DNA of 64,000 bases, from contig OZ231126.1 in NCBI GenBank assembly GCA_965153355.1, positions 38,874,001 through 38,938,000 of the forward strand, in the 5' to 3' direction. Position 1 is the first letter of the stretch, and every line of letters starts with the position of its first letter. Made by a program: the position numbers and the translations under genes. This document shows positions 43,859 to 55,525 of the stretch, in pieces. Below the pieces are notes generated by a model. The model made no database searches, was not told the DNA's origin, and saw only the letters and a list, made by a program, of their open reading frames with translations. This DNA is from Flaccisagitta enflata. Its lineage: Eukaryota; Chaetognatha; Sagittoidea; Aphragmophora.

Positions 43859-44462
43859 TACAGTACGATGGGAGCAATGACGACCTAGACTTGAGGATAG
43901 ATTTTAGGTACCTTTATGTTGTCTGTATCATACAATATTTGAGATCTAGGGTAATTAAAGGTTGTTTTATCGAGTGAAAATCTTTGCGTCTCTCAAACTT
44001 GAACTTGCGACTTTACCACATCAAGACTTCATTTTTCGAAGTTCTAACCTATTTCAATAGATCGGGTGAAAAATTTTACATGGTTTTGAAAAAAAAATCA
44101 GCTCAATCGGTTCATTTTTACAGGTTTTATGGCCATTTTAAATTTTGCCTAAAAATTAGTTTGCATAACTTTTGCTTATTAAACATAGCCGTAAAACCTG
44201 TAGAAATGGTCCGATTGAGCTGATTTTTTTTTCAAAATTATATAAAATTTTTCGCCCAATCTAATGAAAATGATTAAAACCTTGAAAAATGAAGTCTAGA
44301 TGAGGTCAAGTCACAAGTTTGGGTTTAAGAGACACAAATGCATTCACTCAATAGAAAAACTTTCAATTAACCTAGACCTCAAATATTTCATGATACAAAT
44401 GAAATTAGGATATCTAAAATCTATCCCCCAGTCTTAGTCGTCATTACTCCCATCGTACTGTA
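43859..44462. mobile_element. 600-bp foldback MITE with TA target duplication
   Basis: The element 43861-44460 has ends CAGTACGATGGGAG and CTCCCATCGTACTG, each bounded by TA. Inverted pairing covers most of the element (GCAATGACGAC with GTCGTCATTAC; GACTTCATTTTTC with GAAAAATGAAGTC; AATCAGCTCAATCGG with CCGATTGAGCTGATT). TA duplication and a CAGT start fit Tc1/mariner-type MITEs. Confidence 0.85.
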
Positions 44463-45050
44463 GATCTTTTCTGTGCTTTACTTACAACAGATCAACGGAC
44501 AAGCCACACAACTTACCAGGACCTAACCAACAACAACAATGAGACTGACAAAAAAAGTGTAGATTTAAGAAAGCATGATTTATCAACACACTAAAGCACA
44601 AACAAAACGACGACTGACCGACCGACCGACCGACTGCGAATTGCAAGACAAACGAACCGTCCAAAAAGACCAAAAAGACCTACGAATGCACTGGCTCACA
44701 CAAATCTACGAATCCATGAGACTGACGATTCTTTTGCGGCAAATCCAACACACACGATTATAATCCATTTTTTTTTTTCACCCTTTTCAGCTTCACGTTT
44801 CGGACCCCATTTTCCCCCAAAGCAATCATTTCTCATAAAAAAGCTGTTTCTTTCCTTTTCAAGGAGGGGGACAGCCCGCAGCATGTCCTGTGGGGGTCAA
44901 AAGCGACGGAAGAGGAGTAGGAGCAGGTGGAGGAGAAGAAGGATGAGGAGACGAAAGAGGAGAAGTAGGAGAGGAGTAGATAATAAGCAGTTTCAATGCT
45001 TCAGATGCAATGCCAAAGGCATCCAGAAGGAAGTAGCAAAACAGTTTCAC
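44463..45050. other. No gene recognised; purine-rich tract
   Basis: Includes a CCGACCGACCGACCGACTG microsatellite (about 44615-44635) and a GGAGGAG-rich stretch at 44905-44975 that gives spurious Arg-rich frames. Confidence 0.45.
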
Positions 45051-45055
45051 CTCTT

Positions 45056-45425
<370 letters not shown>

Positions 45426-45522
45426 ACACATTTCTCTTCTGAGTATCTCAACACATATATAAGACCACTTCTTCACGATAAGGATTCACGCAGCTCTTTT
45501 CTACTCTCCACATTTTCAGTCG

Positions 45523-45744
45523 CAAGCATGCGAATCTATAACTCGCCATGTCTTTCAGTCGGTCTGTTTGTTTGTTCGTCTGTAAGTTCATTTACCTTTT
45601 ATCAACAATTTGCTTTTTAGCAGGTTTTGAGAGATTGACATAAATAACTACCCCTGATCATTTTTTTTGATATCCTGTTTCATTAAGGCTCCTGCCCAGT
45701 GCCACAACGCACGCGACTTGCGTTGTCGTGTATCCGGTCTTGTT
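45523..45744 (-). mobile_element. HINE-type element, subfamily A, reversed
   Basis: Hairpin end TTCAGTCGCAAGCATGCGAA, TCGGTCTG microsatellite, AAGGCTCCTGCCCAGTGCC, then ACGCACGCGACTTGCG and CCGGTCTTGTT. The subterminal AGTCGCGTGC is intact while the hairpin has drifted. Confidence 0.75.
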
Positions 45745-45928
45745 TTTTTTTCTCTTTTTGCTATGGCGCTATTTTCATATTGATTTGTCGTTTGGTTCAT
45801 ATATCTCTGTCTCTTTCCTCTCGGCTCCGCCTTTGGATCCGAGTCAGACTGGGACTATCTATCTTCCTCAGTCTCTCTTTCTATTATCGTCTTTCCGTCA
45901 CTGTCTCTGTCTGTCTGTCTTTCTGACT

Positions 45929-46375
<447 letters not shown>

Positions 46376-47010
46376 ATATACACCCGCCTATTCATGAAAA
46401 TTGCCCCCAAGAGATGTCGATGGTGAGGAAGCTAACACAGACTCGTAACTGCTATCGCAACTACGCTTATACTTCAGATGACACGCCCCTTGTCCGAAGA
46501 ACCCCCTTCCTCAGCCTAACCCTGCCAACTGTTCCAACCCCTGCTTTTGCAAATATGCTTTTACTTATGACAGGCCTCTTGTCCCAAGAACCCCCCTGTC
46601 TCAGCCTAACCCTGCCCACCGTTCAAAACCCCTGCTATCGCAGATACGCTCATTCTTATGTCACACACGCATTGGCCCATGCACCCCTTGTCTCAGCCCA
46701 ACCTTCAGACCATCGCAACTTCGCAATATCTCAGATGAAACACTCCTTGTTCCGAGTCAATAGCTCGCTGCAGCGCAGCGCATCGATTCCCACTGCCCCG
46801 ACCCCCTGCCATCGCAAAACGCAAATACGCTTAGATCTCAGATGACACACTCCTTTTCTCAAGAACTCAGCTGTTTCAGCTCAATCCTGCTCACTGTTCC
46901 AACGCCCTGCCATCGCAACCTCGCTCATACTTTAGTTGATACATTCCTTGGACTCAGGAGCCCCCTGTCCTACCCCACCTCTGCCCTTTTACCCGACCCC
47001 GCGCCAATGT
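46376..47010. repeat. Degenerate repeat of about 100 bp
   Basis: Four to five copies of a motif with CTGCCATCGCAA, TACGCTTA, CTCAGATGACAC and CTTGTCTCAGCC(C/T)AACC. A further partial copy lies at about 47700-47770. It gives a long plus-strand frame but shows no protein family. Confidence 0.6.
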
Positions 47011-47669
47011 AAAAGTCGCAAAAGCGTTAGGTGGTCAGCGGAACCCGTGCCCTGCCTAAGTAGGTTGTGCTTGAAGTTGAAGGGGAAGCAGGGCAGTGGC
47101 CCCAAAGGGGTCGTTGACCTTTGCTTTCACATATAAGGGGAATTTTCTCCTTCTTTTCCCCCTCCTCCTCCGTTTGTCCCTCCCCTCTCAAATCCCAGTC
47201 TCGAGGCCCAAGTTCTAGTTTTGAGGCCAAAATCCCAGTCTCGAGGCCCAATTCCCAGCCTCAAGGCCCAAATCCTACCCTCAAGGCCCATATTCTAGCC
47301 TGGAAGCCCAGATCCTAGCCTTGAGGCCCAAACCCCAGCGTCAAGGTTAGCATCTAGGCCTCTTGGCTGGGATTTGGACCTCGAGGCTGAGATTTGAGCT
47401 TCAAGGTAAGAATCTGGGCCTCCAGGCCCTCCACGCTAGGATCCGGGCCTCCATGCTAGGATTTGGGAATCGAGGCTAGGATTTGGGCCTCAAGGCTGGG
47501 ATTTGGGCCTCAAGACTGGGATTTGGGCCTCAAGACTAGAATTTGGGCCTTAAGACTGGGATTTGAGGGGGTGGACGGATGGAGGAGGAGGAGGAGAAGA
47601 AGTAGAAGAAAATTCCCCATATGTGTGAAACTGAGGTCATCTACCCCTTCAGGGCCGCTGCCCAACAAC
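47011..47669 (+). mobile_element. Minisatellite carrier, family D, complete
   Basis: AAGTCGCAAAAGCGTTAGGT at the start, GGGCAGTGGCCCCAAAGGGG with CGTTGACCTTTGC, then CTCGAGGCCCAAATCCCAGT units that change orientation near 47345 (to GGGATTTGGGCCTCAAGGCT), a GGAGGAGGAGG tract, GAGGTCATCTACCCCTTCAG and GCTGCCCAACAA. Confidence 0.75.
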
Positions 47670-48021
47670 GGATATACTTCGTATAAATTGCTTCTGTCCC
47701 CAGAAACCACCTCCCTGTTTCAGACCATCCCTTCTCACTACCCCGATCCCCTGCTATCGCAATTACAGTTGCCTCGTCTCGAGTAGCCCCCTGCTCCACG
47801 AAGCCCGCTGCTAAGCCCCCAGTCCCCAGTTCCCCTTCCCCAACCTCAAGTTCTCAGTCCACAGAACCAGTCCCCAGTCCCCAGTCCTCTGTCACCCTCC
47901 ACCCTGCCATCGCAGTTTCCGTTACTGTTCGACTGTCTGTGTGTTCCTCTGTCCCTTATTGTCAGTCCGCATTTTTATTTTTATTTCTCTCGGCTCTGTA
48001 TATTTTTTTCAGTTCTCTTTT

Positions 48022-48022
<1 letters not shown>
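47670..48022. other. No gene recognised; C-rich DNA
   Basis: CCCAGTCCCCAGT-like runs at 47815-47890 and a copy of the motif of about 100 bp from 46.4-47.0 kb. No supported frame. Confidence 0.4.
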
Positions 48023-48233
<211 letters not shown>

Positions 48234-48526
48234 TGCTATGTTTTTTTGTCACGTGCACTAATGATTCAGCTCTTCTGGCAAAAAATGATTTCAATGCTAA
48301 GGACGAATTTCTTTTGGTTGCTCGTTGAGGGTTTCCTTTTTTGCCTTCATTTGGGTGCTAAGTGACGTATACATCAAGCAGCGAAATTGTTGGTTACCGA
48401 CTTGAACGAGAGATGCATGATGAATGAGTTTCTGTTGTTGTGAATAATGCTTCTACCATTTTATGTTGACTGCTGTATCTTTTTATCTTTCTTTGCTAAT
48501 GACTGATTTTTAAGCAATAACTTTTT
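48234..48526. other. No gene recognised
   Basis: AT-rich spacer without repeats or supported frames. Confidence 0.35.
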
Positions 48527-48790
48527 CAGGTGCGCCAAGGCACCTCTATAACTGGCTGTGTCCGTTGGTCTGTCTTTTGGTCTGTCTATCTGTCGGTAAT
48601 GTATTCGTTCGTCGATCTACACGGCGCACCTTATTGGTTTACTTGGCCTTGTTCAGTTGCAGACACGGAACTCTGTAACAGGCTTTGTCCGTCAGTCCTT
48701 CGGTCCGTCAGTCCTTCGGCCCGTCCATCCAGCCGTCGGATCGTTGGTTCCTGTGCACGAGTCGAAAAAAGGGAAAACGAGTGCTTTAGA
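48527..48790 (-). mobile_element. Two abutting HINE-type elements (subfamilies C and B), reversed
   Basis: 48527-48651 is a short complete copy: hairpin AGGTGCGCCAAGGCACCT, GTTGGTCTGTC, then GGCGCACCTTATTGG and CTTGGCCTTGTT. Its subterminal AGGTGCGCC matches its own hairpin. 48652-48790 begins AGTTGCAGACACGGAACTC with GTCCGTCAGTCC and GAGTCGAAAA, a 5'-truncated subfamily B copy. Confidence 0.75.
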
Positions 48791-49210
48791 TGCTTTTAGT
48801 TGGCCACTGATTTCAATAAGCTACTAGCCTTAAAAGCAATTAAAAGCATCTAAGAGTTGTTTGCGAAAGTGTTACCTTTACCGTGATACGCACTATACAC
48901 CCCGTGACCCCGATTTTAAAGATCAAGACAAACCCCCCGCCGATGGCGCATGTATATCTGATAAACACTCTCTTGAAAGTTCATCCAACTGCGTTTGCCC
49001 GCCAAGAATTCATAGAGCACCACGATTATGGCAATAAGCAGTCGACGAGTCTGAGTGGCGCTGCAGAGATAACCTTAATGTTGCTTATTAGTCAAAACCA
49101 AAAAATAAGATTCCCGCTTCCTCATCCACTTCCGCACCAGCATCCGCTTCAGTCGAAAAGTGTAGATACGTACGTGCGTTTTTGTGTGACTTTCGTTCGT
49201 GCGTCCATGT
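48791..49210. other. No gene recognised
   Basis: Contains a short inverted pair (AGATGCTTTTAG near 48788 with TTAAAAGCATCT near 48840). The frame 48883-49212 has no known features. Confidence 0.35.
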
Positions 49211-49420
<210 letters not shown>

Positions 49421-50417
49421 CCGTCTCTGCTTTTACTGTAACCTCCTGTTTTAGCCTCTTCGACGCTTCTTCTTTTCTATTAATCATTTTCACGATCTCC
49501 GCTTCCGCTTCCACTTATGCTTCTAGTCACCACTTCCTCCTCTCCCGCTCAACCCTTTCCTTGTAACAACTTTTTCTTGTTTCCCATTAGCCTGAGCAAC
49601 CCATTACTTCTGGAGTTATGCTTCTGCTACTTTCTTTTTTCTATCACCTGATCATACTCTTAATCATCTTTCTCTTCTTTACTTATTGCTTAGCTACTTT
49701 CTTCTCTTTTTACCCGCCTATTCATTCCCTTGAATCATCTTTCTCTCTCATTTGCCATTAGCCTCACAAACCCGAGTGGCCTTAAAATCTTCACGTTCGT
49801 GATGAACTTTGGACCTCCAATTCACAATTCAAGCTTCACCTTTCCAACCTTAACGCGGTATTGTAAATCGTACGTTTTTTTTGGTCTTTTCACCTCTCTC
49901 GATGTAAAAATTGGAATATCATGAATATCATGAATATAACCATGAAAATATTCAGTACTTCGCGCGTGCTATTCAAACTGTAAATCGGTTCTCACATATT
50001 GTTTTTCATGCATTTTACCGTACGATGATTTGGCAACTGGTTGCAGGTTATATATAAACTACATAAAACGTTTCATTTTTTCATTAACCAACAGTCTAAT
50101 TTTCAGTCTTTGGTCGCGTACTACGTGTTCAACGAAGCTACTTTTCAGCTTGTTCTTCGATCGATCGATCGATTCGTCACATTAAATTAATGAATTTTGC
50201 GCGGAATTAGCGACGCTATCCCTGACTGAATGGCCTCCTGCATCACTACCATTGCCTACCCCGCTATTAGTATCAGGGTTGTCCTACCCCTGGTTCTTTT
50301 AAACAAGCGCTTGCTTAGTAAGTGTAGGTTGTGTGGAAAAGAGACATGTAAAGATAAACTTTTGAATGAATTGATGGATGATCAGTTGAGCGATCAGTTT
50401 GACCAACAGGTCTTACT
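49421..50417. other. No gene recognised
   Basis: Pyrimidine-rich to AT-rich DNA. A TTGGTCGCGTACTACG fragment at about 50112 is a decayed helentron-like hairpin, and a CGATCGATCGAT run is at 50157-50172. Small frames here show nothing recognisable. Confidence 0.4.
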
Positions 50418-50585
50418 AACAAGGCCAAGCAGGCCAATAAGGTGCGACGTGAGGATTGTCGAACGAATGTGTTACCCGACCGACCGACCAACCGTCCGAC
50501 CAACCGACCGACCAACCGACCGACCAACCGACTGACCAACCAACGGACACAGCCAGTTATAGAAGTGCTTTGTCGCACCTAATAA
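50418..50585 (+). mobile_element. HINE-type element, subfamily C, complete
   Basis: AACAAGGCCAAGCAGGCCAA, subterminal AGGTGCGAC, a CCGACCAA microsatellite, ACACAGCCAGTTATAGAAG, and 3' end GTCGCACCTAATAAA. The subterminal and terminal motifs are exact complements but differ from subfamilies A and B. Confidence 0.82.
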
Positions 50586-50607
50586 ATGCACGAGATGGAA
50601 AAAGATG

Positions 50608-51174
50608 AACAAGGCCGGATACACGGGCCAAGACGGTGCGCCGAGCGTTAATAATTCTCGGACCTATCCCTAGCTCTATCAGACCTATCGCTAGCTCCAT
50701 CAGACCTATCCCTAGCTCTATCAGACCTATCACTAGCTCCTTCAGACCTATCCCTAGCTCTAGCAGACCTATCCCTAGCTTTATCAGACCTATCCCGAAC
50801 TCTGTTAGACCTCTCCTCAGCTCTATTAGAACTATCACCAGCTCTATCGGACCTATCCCCAGCTCTATCAGACCTACATCCCGCTCTACCAGACCTAACC
50901 GTAGCTGATTTTTTCAGTGAATGAAATGACGAGTAACATCAATGATTAACGAAAAGAGTTTTCAATTGGTTTCAAACATTTTCAGTGATTTTCCATTCGA
51001 GCGTGACGGACGGACGGACGGACGGACGGACGGACGGACGGACGGACGGACGGACGGACGGACGGACGGACGGACGGACGGACGGACGGACAGACGGACG
51101 GACGGACGGACGGACAGACGGACGGACGGACGGACAGAGCCTCTTATAGAGGTGCTATGGCGCACCTAAAAAAG
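50608..51174 (+). mobile_element. HINE-type element, subfamily C', carrying a 20-bp minisatellite
   Basis: AACAAGGCCGGATACACGGG, subterminal GGTGCGCC, then about 13 units of a 20-bp repeat (CAGACCTATCCCTAGCTCTA), AT-rich DNA, (GACG)n at 51006-51135, CTCTTATAGAGGTGCTATGG, and 3' end GGCGCACCTAAAAAAG. The ends are complementary. Confidence 0.82.
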
Positions 51175-51449
51175 CCCCCTAGCTATAACCATGAATCAAT
51201 TATCAATGGATGCAAGCCTGACATTGTCAGTCGTAGTGAATGTATGAACAGTCATACGTTGCGAAGAGCATCCACAAAACCAGCCCCAGATACATCGCGA
51301 ATAATTAAGTTGTCTTGAAGCTCGTATTACATAACTTTCTTTTCCTTATCAAGCTTCTATGAATATCTGAATAAGAAACTCACTAAAGAATTGTAAATGC
51401 GATGAAATAGTAATTTCTTGATAGCCCATTAAATGCCTTTGAGACATAT
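51175..51449. other. No gene recognised
   Basis: AT-rich spacer without recognisable elements. Confidence 0.35.
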
Positions 51450-52083
<634 letters not shown>

Positions 52084-52265
52084 CTCATTCATTCATTCAT
52101 TCATTCATTCATTCATTCATTCAGTCACTCATTTATTCATTCATTCATTCATTGATTCGTTCATTCATTCATTCATTCATTCATTCATTCATTCATTCAT
52201 TCATTCATCCATTCATTCATTCATTCATTCATTCATTCATTCATTCATTCATTAATTCATTCATT
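52084..52265. repeat. (CATT)n microsatellite
   Basis: About 45 ATTC units with scattered substitutions. Confidence 0.95.
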
Positions 52266-52964
<699 letters not shown>

Positions 52965-53468
52965 AGTCAGTGGACAAAACAAAATAGGTAGTGAGCTGAC
53001 TCTGTTGGCTTTGATCCAACTTACTGTTATCAAACAGCAGGCTGTAAACAATAACTGGTTGTAAAAATTACAGCCGGCTGTCATGCTACAAAGTCGGCCA
53101 AAATCTAACTTTCACCAAATAGAACGAGACCTGCAAATTCATAATCCTGGTGAAATTCTGACAAGTTTGATATGTCATAATAAATCTTTTTATCAATGTT
53201 TGATAAAGTTATAATACAATGTTTAAAGATTATTTCTTATAAAAAGTGTTAAGTGTGACATGTCAAACTTCTCAGAATTTTATCAGGATTATGAATATGC
53301 TAGTCACGTTCTATTCTATTTAGGTTGGATTTTTGCCAACTTTGTAAGATAAAAGCCGGCTGTAATTTTCACAACCAGTTATTGTTTACAGCCTGCTGTT
53401 TGATAACAGTAAATTGGATCAAAGCCAACAGAGTGAGCTCTCTACCTATTTTGTTTTGTCCACTGACT
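52965..53468. mobile_element. Foldback MITE, CAGTGGACAAAAC family
   Basis: Ends AGTCAGTGGACAAAACAAAA and TTTTGTTTTGTCCACTGACT. Inverted arms of about 150 bp include TGTTGGCTTTGATCCAA, AACAGCAGGCTGTAAACAAT and TTACAGCCGGCTG. The same family as 3269-4255. The target duplication is unclear. Confidence 0.8.
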
Positions 53469-53483
53469 GAGAATGCCTCGCCC

Positions 53484-53850
53484 ATGTACAGTACGCCGAT
53501 TGCATCCCGGGACTTTGCTTAATCGCTCTCATGCGCCCCTTCATAATGTGACACTCACAATTTTATTTCAAACGAGCCAATGTGCAGCTTTCTAGCTTGG
53601 TGGGAACCTTTTTTAGGGCCTGTTTAAAGTTTACATTAAAACTAATGGGAAAAAATCCCCTTAAGAATCCCCTTAAGAAAATAAGTTACTTTTATTTTCA
53701 TTGTTAATTTCAAATCTACCCTAAAAAAGGTTCCCATCAAGCTAGAAAGCTGCGCATTGGCTTGTTTGAAATAAAATCGTGTCACATTACAAAGGGGGCG
53801 CATGAGAGCGATTCAGCTAAGTCCCGGGATGCAATCGGCGTAATGTACAG
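53484..53850. mobile_element. 351-bp foldback MITE with 8-bp target duplication
   Basis: The element 53492-53842 has ends TACGCCGATTGCATCCCGGG and CCCGGGATGCAATCGGCGTA, flanked by ATGTACAG on both sides (53484-53491, 53843-53850). Arms of about 150 bp include CTCTCATGCGCC and GCTTTCTAGCTTG. The 8-bp duplication suggests the hAT superfamily. Confidence 0.88.
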
Positions 53851-54311
53851 TCTTGGCTGCAGCACCGACATAGATCTTACATGTTTATCTCACGGTTGAG
53901 TAAGAAATATCTGACTCTTTTGCTAAGGATTAGATCTTCAAAACGAAAATTTGATCAATTGATAAATGGCTGATTTCTTGCTGGAGTTGGCGCCAATATC
54001 AAAAAGCCGTCAAACGCTTATTTAACAAAAACAAGGCCATCACCTATCAGTCGCATAATGATCATAGAAAAACACTTATTACTTTTTTAACTATTCTAAA
54101 TCCCTTAAACGCTTTTCAACTATTTTAACCCTATTTTAAAACTATCTTTCAACCCTTCTTGACCCTTTTAAACCTTTTTTAAAACTCTTTATGACAACAA
54201 TTTTTCGAATTTAACAGATTTTACCTTTTCAAAAAAAAGCATAAGATTCTTATCATTATTTACCTCTTTTTGACACATTGTAGGAATTTTAGACCTCTAA
54301 TCCTACCTTTT
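53851..54311. other. No gene recognised
   Basis: AT-rich. AACAAGGCCATCACCTATCA at about 54029 is an isolated helentron-like 5' end followed by CAGTCGCAT. 54090-54185 is a loose TTTTAACCCTATTTT repeat. Confidence 0.4.
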
Positions 54312-54613
54312 TTTACAAAACAAGCCCGACCGGGCAACGATGTGTCCTGACCGTGTCACTGTGTGGGGTGAATCTCATGATGACGATCATGATGACCACG
54401 ACATTGACGGAGAATTTGAGTGAGGGTAAGGGAGTGCGAGGGCGAGAGCGAGGGCGAGATGCAGAATTGCAGATGGAGAGAGCTTTTCCTTTCATGTGTG
54501 ACATCCCTGCGGTTGAAACGTGTGAAGAAATGCAGAAGGACGGACAGGCAGATAGACGGACGCATGGACAAATCCTCTGATAGAGATGCATTCCTGGCGG
54601 ACACATATTAAAA
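54312..54613 (+). mobile_element. HINE-type element, subfamily F
   Basis: It begins AACAAGCCCGACCGGGCAAC with subterminal ATGTGTCC. Interior GAGGGCGAGAGCGAGGGCG, a GACGGACAGGCAGATAGACG microsatellite remnant, CCTCTGATAGAGATGC, and 3' end GGACACATATTAAAAAG. The terminal GGACACAT complements the subterminal ATGTGTCC, giving a further covarying pair. Confidence 0.72.
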
Positions 54614-54999
54614 AGTAAAATTGACTGAATGACAGACAAACCAACAAACTGACAGAGGAACAGACAGACAAACCCACTGACCGACGGAACGACGGACCAT
54701 CAGGCACAGCGGGTTATAGAGTACTGCGGCACGCGACTTAAAGTTAAAAAAAACATTCATGAGTACTGGTTAATAAAAATTCAGAGGAAGAAAGAATGTA
54801 TTCGGAGGGGAAAATCAAAAGGGGACAATCTCACAATATAAACAAGGCCGGATACACGGCTACTCTAGTCGCGTGTGGGTGGGCAGGAGCAGTGCTGGAG
54901 AAGTAATATAATTGTGTTATGCATAAATGAAGACCCCTGGATGAATAGAGATGTCCCTGATATCAATCATGTACAGATGTAATTAAGATGTCATTGTGC
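54614..54999 (+). mobile_element. Two truncated HINE-type fragments
   Basis: 54660-54742 keeps only a 3' part: GACCGACGGAACGACGG, GCGGGTTATAGAGTACTGCG and GCACGCGACTTAAAG. 54842-54905 keeps only a 5' part: AACAAGGCCGGATACACGGC and AGTCGCGTGTGGGTGGGC. The sequence between is AT-rich. Confidence 0.75.
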
Positions 55000-55420
55000 A
55001 AGGTAAAGTCCTTGGTGTAAATGGGTAAGAGGTGAACTATATCAAAAACCACCTATGATATGTCCTTGATAATAATGGTTTTGTGCTGAAGGACAAGGCA
55101 CGTGGCTCACGAGCCCAACCTCCTCTTTCCTCTTCCTCATCATTGCTGTTATTAAACTGTTTGCTGTAGTGAGGGTATATAAGTGAGGATGATCCAGCCT
55201 CTGTACATTCATTCATTTTGGACCGTCATCCTCCAACTAATCCATCATACTCTGGGCCCTGAAACCTTTCTTGGATAGAAGGTAACTGATATTTGACAAT
55301 AAATACTGCCGTGTCTTTAATCATTAGTAATTATTAGCAATAATTAAGATACCATAGCAATCAGTAATAGGAGTAACTCAAGCCAGCTAATTTAGCCCTT
55401 TTTACTTGGCGGCAGCGAAA
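55000..55420 (+). promoter_or_regulatory. LTR-like promoter, poly(A) signal and possible primer-binding site
   Basis: TATATAAG at 55176-55183 is followed about 25 bp later by a pyrimidine-rich start region (CTCTGTACATTCATTC), then AATAAA at 55298-55303 and TTGGCGGCAGCG at 55407-55418. TATA box, short transcribed segment, poly(A) signal and then a TGG-starting site is the order U3-R-U5-PBS in LTR retroelements. A GT donor-like site (AGAAG then GTAACT) is at 55281. The LTR boundaries are not resolved and no second copy was found downstream, so this is an inference. Confidence 0.5.
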
Positions 55421-55525
55421 ATTCGATTTATAGCTTTTATTATTTGATTTAATTGTCATTATTGGTCTGTCCTTTATTTCCTTGGGGGTGTAAGGGCCAT
55501 ACTCGAACTTCCAGCCGCTTGAACA

